Shown piece by piece: positions 25,824-36,100 of a DNA stretch of 64,000 bases (position 1 is its first letter; each line of letters opens with the position of its first letter). The notes beneath the pieces are model-generated. The model was not told the origin of the DNA. It searched no databases and saw only the letters and a list, made by a program, of their open reading frames with translations. The position numbers and the translations under genes are program-made. The DNA is from Hydractinia symbiolongicarpus (lineage: Eukaryota; Cnidaria; Hydrozoa; Anthoathecata; Hydractiniidae): NCBI RefSeq assembly GCF_029227915.1, contig NC_079885.1, forward strand, positions 8,370,001 through 8,434,000, in the 5' to 3' direction.

Positions 25824-25941
25824 CATCTGGCTGTATATTTTAAAGAAAGAAAATGAATGTTATCTCTGCATTAATAATATCAGTCATCTGGTTGTATATT
25901 TTTAACAGAGAAAATGACTTTTAACTCTGCATTAATAATAA
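25824..25941 (+). repeat. Two-unit tandem repeat, 61 bp
   Basis: CATCTGGYTGTATATTT begins each unit and CTCTGCATTAATAATA ends each. The units differ at several positions, so this is an older duplication. It lies between the two DNase-like genes. Confidence 0.7.
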
Positions 25942-25969
25942 CCGACGCACGCAATAGCGATCAATTCGT

Positions 25970-26036
25970 CGAGCGGTAATCAAACGAAATATGAATGACG
26001 GCGGAACTCGTGGATTTTCTACAACCTACTGGCTAG
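25970..26036 (+). mobile_element. Decayed Helitron-like 3' end
   Basis: It contains GACGGCGGAACTCGTGGATT followed by a degenerate second hairpin arm and GGCTAGT, with CTAG at 26033-26036. It matches the family at 30445 but has lost hairpin pairing. Confidence 0.35.
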
Positions 26037-26686
26037 TCGCTATCATAATATCCGCATTCTGTGTGACCAAAATGACTACACGCTTTATTTCGCCTCCCCC
26101 ACTCTCCCTAATTATGGTGATGAGCAAACCAGCGGATTCTTCCACGCACAGCTTTATTCCGACCCAACGCAGGTTAATCAATTACTTCATCCTATGTAGG
26201 GACGTGTGACTTGTCTTGAATACTTTTACGGACTAACGACTTGTCTTGTAGGATGTTCTATAAGAACTTATAACTTCCAGGTAATTATTATATATAATAT
26301 ATATGATACGCAAGGAAACAAATAATAAAAATAACTTTACGTAGACATCTTAGTACCATCCATTACAAAAAGGAAGAAAACTCAAAAAAAGCCCCGGAGA
26401 GGGAGTGTCGTTTAAACGCAGGCGCTCGATAACATAAACAAAAATATTATGACTTGCTTATATATATGACTTGCTTACTCTTTACACGCCTATAATTTGA
26501 TTGAATGAGCAATCAGATCGCATTACACAAGACTCACCGCTTAATATTAAACGAACTAAACATGTTTTCGATAAGTCGATCTCAAACAAATGGCTTAAGA
26601 AGAAGGTCCATTTAGAAAATAAAATAAAATATAATTAACGTTTTCGTAAGCTGTACACGATCAAGGTAACAATATTTGGAGGAACT

Positions 26687-28180
26687 ATGAAGTCTGTATT
26701 CAAATTTATGGTAGTTGTTGTGTTGTTGGCCTTTTGCAGAGGGAAAGATGACCAATGTTTACACAGCGGCTGTCCCCTCTCTGCTGGGATAAAATCTCCT
26801 GAGTTGGAAAATGCCATCCATCGCCAGTTAAAGGGGAAAGAAATGAAAGAAAACATTTTAAAAGTGATGACATGGAATATAATGAACAATACGGATAATG
26901 ATGGAGAGGATAGTTGGAAGAACAGAAAAGCTGATGTATGCAAATTTATCACTGAAGTTAGACCAACGGTAAGGAAAACAATATTTTATTTGCTTTCAAA
27001 ATCCTTACGTGAGAATGTTGTAGACACATGCTGGTGAAAACGAAAGTCCACTTCAATGTTTCAACACATTGGTTCCAGGCGCATGCATTAAAGTGCCCAA
27101 TATTGCGCAATATTTAGGAGCGCTTTTGAACGCGGTAATCGTCTCGAAAGTCAAAATCAATCAATCAATCAATCAAAAGTAGAAACATTTCCAAGAGGGC
27201 TGTAAACACTGCGTTGTTAAATGACGTACTTACAACGATGTCGACAAATAAATTTGCTTAAATCACCGCCATTTTGAATTCGTGCGCGTATAACTCTTTC
27301 CAATACCAAGAAGGGCTTATTTTGTACTTTTCATTTAGCCGCGCATTTTTGTAGATATGAATGTTACACAATCTTTCTTTTTGTGACAATTGTACCCAAC
27401 TTTTGAATTTAGGTGCTAGGTCTCCAAGAAGTTACTACAAATCGGTTACAATATTTGGTGAAGTGTTTAGGTGGATACCAAATGATCACTACAAAGAAAC
27501 GCAACAAAGGTTTATCACCTAATCCAATCTTTGTGAAACGAAACCGAAGATTTCGAGTAATGAATGCGGGTATATTTCAGTTACCAACAAAACCCAACAG
27601 CACACAAACTCAGTCTTGTTCCTGGATCAAGCTACGTTTTGCTGAACGTTTAAAAGCACCTGGTCGAGTGAAAGAAAGTTTTCGTGATAAAATGTTACGT
27701 TTGTTACGACAATCAACAAACAACGCTAAACAACGAAATCGTCACATCCCAAAACGCCGCCGATTTTACGTGGAATATCGTTGGAAGGATATATTTATAG
27801 CAAACACACAGTTAGATGCAAACCAAACTGGTGTAGCAGAAAACCAAATTGTACACGTGATGAAACATATGAGACAAAATAAAATGCAAAGACGTGCTTA
27901 TCCTGTTATTATTATGGGCGACTTTGGGCACGAGCAGCAAACCGAACTACATCAAGCAATCAAAGAAAGAAAATGGATAAAAAACACAATGATTACGTCA
28001 CGAAAGGCACTTCCTGCGTTGACTAAGATTAACTTAAAAACGCTAAAAGAAGAAAGGTTAATTGATTTCATTGGTTCAAGAAAGTTAACAGCCTTGCTTT
28101 CAGCTGTCTTGATGGATGCTAGACCTAATGGTCGGCCTTTTTCGGACCATAGGCCAGTTTTGACTGCCTACGTGATTTGA
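26687..28180 (+). CDS. Secreted DNase I-like protein, copy B (probable pseudoenzyme)
   Basis: Two exons (26687-26968 and 27413-28180) join in phase 0 at the same place as in copy A, giving 349 residues. A signal peptide spans residues about 1-18. The block Cys-Leu-His-x-Gly-Cys-Pro-Leu-Ser recurs at 24-32. The fold motifs TWNI (Asn64), GLQEV (Glu100), LIDFI (Asp312) and SDHRPV (Asp339, His340) are kept. However, the catalytic His of NTH has become Gln227 (NTQLD), and the Asn of GDxN has become Gly266 (MGDFG). In DNase I-like enzymes both residues are needed for catalysis, so this paralogue is probably inactive, although its frame, splice sites and Cys pattern are intact. It arose by tandem duplication with copy A about 1.8 kb upstream. 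Confidence 0.86.
27041..27140 (+). repeat. Dispersed repeat with AATATTGCGCAATATT core
   Basis: It lies in the intron of DNase-like copy B. About 100 bases match the reverse complement of 37202-37302 (shared blocks GTCCACTTCAAT, GGTTC, GGCGCA, TTAAAG and TTGCGCAATATTTA). The core is a 16-base palindrome. It is followed by an AATC microsatellite at about 27155-27174. Confidence 0.65.
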
Positions 28181-28514
28181 CAGATTACATATCGTACATG
28201 TTATGTGTAACAGTCGCTTTTTGAGTAGCAAAATATAAGCTATTTTTATTGACAATTTTTCTACATATTATGTGTCATGAAAGAATTTTCAGCTGTCTCT
28301 GCATTTGAATGTTTAGGATCGTATTTTCTTTAGTAGTCGATGCAATGCGATGAATTCCGTTGTTTACATTTTCAGCGGTAAGCTCTTCCGGTTTTGGCAT
28401 TTGCGCGATGGAAAAAAAGGGGGGGTGGGGGGAGGGGGCGCTTGGGACACACACACAAGGGCATTCCTGGGACTTTTAATGAATTCAAATAAATCAGAAA
28501 GCATCAATCTACAC
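28181..28514. other. 3' flank of DNase-like copy B
   Basis: This is non-coding. It includes a G-rich run near 28418-28440 and an AATAAA at 28488-28493 that could serve as a poly(A) signal, although it lies about 300 bases after the stop. Confidence 0.4.
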
Positions 28515-28584
28515 TCGATAATAGTTTATAACCTCAACGATGTTTTCTCACGAAAACATCGTTGAGGTTATAAACTATTATCGA
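28515..28584. repeat. Perfect 33-bp inverted repeat with 4-base loop
   Basis: The left arm begins TCGATAATAGTTTATAACCT and continues through CAACGATGTTTTC to 28547. The right arm 28552-28584 is its exact complement, and the loop is TCAC. All 33 pairs match. It is followed by a run of about 110 bases with repeated TTATCGATA sequence. Confidence 0.92.
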
Positions 28585-30148
28585 TAAAATTATCGATATT
28601 ATTATTATCGATATTAATTTATTATCGTTATATATTTATTATCGATATTAAGATATTATTATTATCGATAGAAGAATAAACTATTATCGACAATTATTCA
28701 AAATAAAAACATCCACAGGCAAGGACCTCTCTTCACCAAATCCTAGCATCTTTTTTCTGCAACGTGAAAGCCAAGGCCAAAGGAGCTAACCGCTGAAAAG
28801 TAAACAAACAACGTCACGCTGGAATCCATTTATACGATAAAAAATTCGTCCTTCAATAAAAACCATGCTTCAAAAAATACGCCTTTTCCTAAAATACGCC
28901 CTTCGATAATTGTTTGTTAGAACTTCAGAATATAGACACAGGTATTAAGATATCAGCACGATAGTATCTTAGATATCACGTATCATTGGATTATTTTTCA
29001 AATTACAGTTTTATCGATCTTGTGGTAATAGTCTTAACTGAAAAAGTTGACATTTATTACAAATTACATTGCTTTCGACTCTTACTTTCTTTTGAAAGAA
29101 AAATCCGCTCTCTTATGACTGCTGTTTCCAGAACTTAAAATTTTTATTTTTAAATGGAATACGGTCTTTTCTAAGCTAAAACTTCGTTTTAAATAAAAAC
29201 ACAAACAAGTGACAGAATATTTTTTCATTTGAGGAATAAGTTTTCATAAAATTTCCAAAAGTGACTACATGCGTTTATCATGTAACGAATTCAAAAAGTT
29301 TAGTTAGGTCTGGTTTAGTGATCTTAATGTTAGAATTATTTTCAAAAAATAAGTTAACAACTATGTCAATAGGTTGACCAGGTGGTGGCGACATTAAATG
29401 AAAGAAAAAAATTGTTGAAAAGTTTGGCCTCTCAGTTAAATCCTAACAATTGAAAAAAGTGTCCTTACAGAAGTATTTGTGCTACTTTTTCATTTTTTCT
29501 CACCCTTTTTTCTCTCCTTATTCTTTATTTTTCTTTACATTATCTTCCTCACCTTTTACACGGTAATTTTATATAATTAATATAAAACATATAGTAATTA
29601 CCCAGGACAGTACTAAAAACAAGATTTTTGTATCGTTTCTTGTTCCGAAATTATTTTTGTTACGGATTTGCTTGTATTCTGAGATGCTAACGAAACATCT
29701 TATACTTTCCACCTACTTGAATTCAGGTGCTCTTTTTTCAATTAAACCAAAAAAGAGCTTGAAAGAAGCCATTTTTTAGGAAAAAAAGAAACTTTAATAG
29801 GTATTATTATCAGTCGCTTATATAAAACCCCTCCTTTTAACTGCACTGAACTGTAGGACGGCCGTAATATAATGGTCCAGTTGTAAAAATAAATTATAAA
29901 ATTACATCATTTCTTGAACATATTATGTTTAGAAAGTTTGTTTCTATTCCAGTTTTAAATTTAATTTAACAACATATGTTCAAAAAATAAATACTTCGGT
30001 TCAAATTTTATTTGAATTTCTTATTTCGCACCTTGCCTTAAAAACAAAAAAATGAATACAATTTAATTAGCCTGAAAACATAAAAAAATGAAATTTATCA
30101 ATTATTTCAGCGTCTTTCTATCTTCAAGAACAGACGTGTTATGGTACG
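28585..30148. other. Intergenic, ATCGAT-rich then AT-rich
   Basis: 28585-28695 repeats TTATCGATATTA. The rest is AT-rich with no gene. A pyrimidine-rich acceptor (TTATTTCAG) ends at 30110, 38 bases before the GPCR start codon, and could be a 5'-UTR or trans-splice acceptor. Confidence 0.5.
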
Positions 30149-33100
30149 ATGAACAACACAACATTGTTTTGTGCTGTACTGATAATATGCTTTGGAAGTT
30201 TTGCGACTTCTCACGCAAAAGGAGTTTCTATTGGTAAGTTTTTAGTGCTTCAATTGAAAAGTCTAAAGCACTTCCGATTTTTTATTTAAAATACCCATCA
30301 AAAAAAAAACACGCCGGTTATTGAGAAACCTTTTACTGACGATGTTAGAAAATACGAATACATTAAATCGGATAATTATACTCCTCCTCAAAGAGAAAAA
30401 GTCCACTCTTAAGAATTAGTAGTGGAATTAATTGATAATATATATCTCTATAATAATAGCCGTCGTCTGTCTGTCTCTGCGCGGACCCCCGCTAAGTTAG
30501 AAAATGATGTTACGGAAACACGAATATCAAATGCGATATATTCTTATCCACTTTGTTGCCACGGGTAAATTCAAAGGACGGGTGACCCCGTGGATTTTTC
30601 CACGGGCTAACGACTAGTTTATATTATAATGTCCGTATACGTCTGTCTGTCTGCCTGTCTGTCATGCAAAATGGTAGCTTAGCTGTAGCTGCGCAATAGC
30701 GAGAAGGACGCATTGTGGATTTTCCACGGGCTAACGACTAGTCTCCATTTATTATTCGTTCTCGGTTGCACAAGTAAACAGCATCCTGAATAATATAACT
30801 ATATATTTATACATTTGGAAAAATCAGGAGTAGTATGCAAGCAGCAGTATATGGCGTCTGTTGCGTTTGAGAAGAATGAAAACAAACTCGCCGCACATAT
30901 CTGTGACGTAAAACGCCGAGCTCGCTTAGCTCTACTAGGTTATATATAGAACTTTAGTTCGTTTAGACAAATCTAATTAAATATTACACTCAGAAAAATT
31001 GTGCATTTGAGGGTCGTGAGACGAGGCCTACTCCAGGACCATTTTAGTCTCGCCTTCCCGATATAAGAAAAAGACAACAGGCGCTGGGAACGAGGTTGTA
31101 TAAAATAGTCAGAATTAGATATGCATATGATTTCCTTAAAAAAGGTAATTCAAGTTTATCATTTAACAACTTAGTATATGTAGCTACAGCCATTAGTATA
31201 ATAATATTATGCAGAGTGCGTTTCGTTACCTTCTGCAATATTATTTACTTGTAGGTAGTGGATGGTGTATTATGACAGTCAGGGAGAGAGGCAGACCGTC
31301 AACTAGATATATCAAAACCGGATATTTTACCCACATAAACGCTTGCTTACGATGTGAATGTCTACAGAACTTTTCTATGAACTGTTACAAACGCGAGAAG
31401 GCTGGAAACGAAACACTGCATTGTACGAATTGTACCGAAATCAACGCATATCATCGTAGTTCATTGTGTAGAGGATTTTGTTGGGATCAGTACGACTCAA
31501 AAGTGAGAGAAATCTTTGAGAACTGGTTTGTAAGTGATTCTGATTGCATTACGTGCAAATGCATTGGTGGCATAACAGGAATAAATTGCGTTTTGCATAA
31601 ATTCAATAGTGAAGCATTGTGTGTTGGTACAACGTGTCTTAAGTTTATCAAAAGTCACGTGGCTTCCAAGGATAGCTTTTCCTGTCAAAGATGCCACAAT
31701 GGAGAGTATGGAGTCATGGCTGGTCATCGGGAAATATGGGAGAGGTATATGAGATGTTTTTGTAACAGTAGTGTTGTAACATGCGAAATTGATGCCAAAA
31801 GTTTTTCCTATTATTTAAAATATGATGGAATGCAATGGTACAACACAACAACAACAGAAGCTGTGGCTGTGTGGTTGGAAAAAGGTATGGTCATAAACGG
31901 TGGTGTTTCTCTACTCTAAAGAATTTTCGAATTGCTAAATAAGGTTTTTTTTATGCAAAAAAAATGTTATATTTTATTTGGGTGAGTTTGTTTTTACCAG
32001 GAAAGTTAGTAATTTTTATCACAGTGTGTGCAATCGCGTGTATGCGTGTATTTTTCCTACTTTGTTTTTTGTTCGTAGTGAGAGTTTTTACATATATTGT
32101 TAGAATGACGCCGCCGATGTTCTGATTTTGAAATAAATTATTACCGTAAAAACAAAAAATAAATAATAATTTTTTTTTTTCATATAAAGGGATAATTTTT
32201 ACCTAAAATACTGTTTCATTTGAACAAAAACTGGAATGATGAGCGAAAACAGTATGCCGAAAACTATAGCGACACTGGAGTTTAGATTTTTGACACCTAC
32301 TAACTTTCTTTCATCTTGTCTTTGATTGTGCATGCTATCCGAAACTTGGTCCTCACTGTGCCCTATCTAGGAAATCCAGGCTGCAACACAGCTATTTCAT
32401 TATCATTGCGCTGGACAAGCGACGCAAATTAGATCAAAAAATTGCAGCAATTAAGATGAAAATTCAATCCACAATTTTTTGCGTTTTTTCGATTAGGATG
32501 CATGTTTCAAGATGTTTTTATACGCGATAGAACAATGCGTTTCGTATCTGTTCACGGGTGTGGAATATGCTTCAAATGTGCTTGTTATTACGGAGTGTTA
32601 AAATGTATGTACAATAATCCACAAATCGAAATCCCTGCTGTCTGCGAAGGTGAAGAAAACTGCAATAAAGCGGCACAATATCCAGCTGTTATCGAAGGTA
32701 AGCAATACGTGTTACTGCAATAAATTTGTGCACATTTGTTTTGTTTTTTGTCCAACTATCTTTGTTACATATTTGCAAAAAAATGTCGAAGTTAAAATCA
32801 TTAACTTTATTTCCGCAGGAGATTTTTGGGTTGCGTATATCTGGGTGGGCAGCTTTTCCGTCATTGACGTAATGTTGCTATAATCTGGCTATTTTACATT
32901 CATAACCGGCGCTCAAAATCACCTTTGGCGGCCTTCAACTAACAGTGCAAAGGCTACCACCTCGTTTTTATAAGGTTTACGCCAATGATCACGATTTGTT
33001 AGACAAACTTACTCATAATGTGAAGTGAGCTGTTAAAAGATAAATGCATACAGAGAATGTAATGTGCCCCTAGGGCACCCCACTTTTTTGCTAAGTAATA

Positions 33101-36100
33101 ATCTTTAATTCTCGGCCAACAAACAAAGCTTTTCTAAAGTCCAAGGTATAACCGTTTACGTGTTTTAGGACTCCAACTTGCCCCTGGACCCCAGTTGTTT
33201 CGGCAACTCGCTTTGCTCGTTGATTGTCTCTAAAATCTCAAAATTTCCCACTATGCCTAAGCACCCCCCAACACTTTGGAAATTGTGGCGCCGCCCGTGA
33301 GCATTGAAATAACTACCGTATTTCCTCCAATAAGCGCCGCCCTCTATTAAGCGCCGCCCTCTAATAAGCGCCGCACCTAAAATTCGAATTTCGAAATAAG
33401 CGCCGCCCTCTAATAAGCGCCGCACCCTCAAATGCGGCGCTTATTAGAAAATCAAGAGAAAATGAGATTTCAATGCTTTTATTCGAACTCTATAGTCTTC
33501 TTATTGCAATATTCATTTACATTAAGTTCTAAATAGCTAACAGATTCGGATGTTGAGGATGCATGCGGGCCGTTTCATTTGATTGACTCTGATCAAGAAA
33601 GCGACGAAGAAATTGATGTTTGAAATTATCTTTGTTATATTTGATAGAAAGAGAACAGGAAAAGACACGATAATTCACCCGTTATTTCTTTCTCGTACGT
33701 TACTTACCCCTCTATAGAACCCCAAATCTATCAAAAAAACTTTTACTAAGGATAGCATTCAACCAACGGATTGAATTTGAAGAATAGGCAAAAACTTCAG
33801 AAACTTGAAATCTGAAATTTCGAAATAAGCGCCGCCCTCTATTAAGCGCCGCCCTCTAATAAGCGCCGCACCTAAAATCACAAAAATTAAATAAGCGCCG
33901 CGGCGCTTATTAGAGGAAATACGGTATATTAAAAAGTATGGTACCTTCAAGCTAAACTTAGTCGGTGGGCCCAACTTTTTAACCGTTTTAAATTTCCGTC
34001 TTTACATTGACATAGCAGTACTAATTCGAAAATATATGCTGTTAATTGTTTCCAGGAGCGACAACAATGGCTGTTCTAGAGCTGCCAAAATCTCGGATAT
34101 TTCTGCTTAACTACACAATGGATCTAAGTGGGAATCGAACCCACAACCTTTTCGGACGTGATTTGAGTGTTTAAAAACTATCACATTATAGGGTGCTCGA
34201 ATCCAAACAAAAGGATGTGTGAAAACGGTGTAATGGTTTCATGGAAACAAAATGGCTGCCAGATGTACTGCTATAAATATAGTTTGGTGATAAAAGTATT
34301 GGAGAGACAATGGTGTCATAATTTAGTTGAAGAATGTTTCAAATGTCCAGGTAATTAAAATGCGCGTCTCTTTCCAATTGTGACTATGTACTCCCTGAAA
34401 TGCATATCGACTTACCTTTTATCGGTAATAGTCACATTTTTCACTAAGTTCTTAGGGTTAATAATAATGCTGCAAAATACAGGTAAGGTCTCTCCAGATT
34501 GTTAATTAGATTATACTACGAATATTTTTTTTCTATTTAATAATTTCAATTCTATTTAATTATTTAATATTTTGAATATGCATATCCCATTATACATCCG
34601 CAAAATCAATCGGCAAATTTTGACTAATATTTTTTACCGACTAAAATTTCTTGCAATAGATCTTTCCCGAATTTCCTAATTATGTCAAACCCAATTAAAG
34701 AGGTCAATACTAAAATGATTTTATTCCTAAGTTCCTTAGCAAAAAGTAGAACAAATTACCTAATTTCGTAAATATTTTTATTCGTTATAAGTGCCTCAAT
34801 TCCGAGCTGAAAGTTACGGTCAAACCCTTCATATAGCCGAGCTTCCTAAGAGTAGCCTCGTTTTTAAAATAATTATTTTCTTCAATTTTGAATAAAATCC
34901 AATCAGAACATTATATTGCTCTAAAACTTTCATTGTTGTCATGATAATTTATTATTTTATCTGAATATTCTTATTTGAAGGCCTAGAAACATTATAAAAT
35001 TTTGCATGACGTCATAATTATTATAATTTATGAAATTCGGGAAAGGTGTATTGCCGGCTGATTTTTAACCACAATTTCTGTTTTTTTTTAGCGTATTTTA
35101 AGGACGTGTCAAGCCTATACATTTTTAGTTTACATTTTTGACGTAAATTTTATTCCCATTGCATGTATGACCGCGTCATCTTTTTGTATTTTGAATAAAG
35201 CTTGGTTTAAGGAAAATGTATCGATAAAGTTTATTTCTTAATATTTGACAAAAGTAACTAATATTTTTGAAGACTAAAAATTTTAACCGAACTTTTTTTA
35301 GCCGACGTTTTTTAGCAATCTTCGCTCGTTCTGCACAATTTTATTATAAACGAAGGTTGTGGGATTAATATTTTGATCCAAGTGAACTTTTTATAAAAGC
35401 ATTTACAACTTAAAATTTCTGATTTTTCACACATGCGCGCGTTAAATAATTTTTGGGGAAACAACCAAACTAGTAATTCTCACAACGAAATATAAAGTAT
35501 AATTTCTTTTTTAGACAAAGAAGAATTGTTGAGAATTCATCCTGGTTCGATATTTACGTGTAAAAATAACAGCGAAATATTTTGGAGTGAAAAAAGATGC
35601 GATGGAAGAAGAGATTGTGAGGATGGAAGTGACGAAGAAAATTGTATAACATGTAAATTAAAACTCACGTAAAAAACAATTTTTACGTTTTTAGCTTTTT
35701 CTACCCTCAAAGCACAAACTATTTTTCTTATTCAACTTCAAGACTAAAGGTTACTTCCTTGACGAAGTCTTAATAAAAACTACTTCACTTATTCTACCAT
35801 AGATTACTGCAATCTTGATAACTTATATGGCCACACATGGAGATCAGTGGAAGTAAATGCGACTGTATCTGCGAGCTGCTCATTACTCAATTTGGATAGA
35901 AGAATGTGGACAGGTCAACTATTGAATATCAGCAATTTTTTTGTTTTGTTTTTTATACTTACTAAGCAAAAACATATTTCAATTTTTCATTATGTTGTGA
36001 CGATTTTTTTTTATTTTATTTGTTGCTTTTAGATGAGATTTCTTTCGCTCTACCCTCTTTCTCCCTCTATTTAAAGTTTACATGATGGGCAAAAAGGCAG

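Larger units (their letters stand above)
31255..34350 (+). other. GPCR ectodomain exons 2-4: VWC-like cysteine modules
   Basis: Four modules fit C-x-x-C-x-C-(6 to 8)-C: CLRCEC...C and [15 protein letters not shown] in exon 2, a split CQRC...[10 protein letters not shown] in exon 2, and [13 protein letters not shown] in exon 3. Exon 4 adds a further Cys-rich stretch. This spacing is like the first half of a von Willebrand factor type C module. Exons 2-6 all begin and end in phase 1, the pattern expected of shuffled extracellular modules. Several N-x-S/T sites are present. Confidence 0.65.

Noticed and set aside
34055-34170. Possible extra GPCR exon after a TTTCCAG acceptor
   Set aside because: The in-phase frame reaches a stop without a donor and overlaps the tRNA-derived fragment on the other strand.
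34100-34190. Functional tRNA gene on the minus strand
   Set aside because: Only the T-arm and B box are convincing; acceptor and D stems do not pair and there is no acceptable A box.
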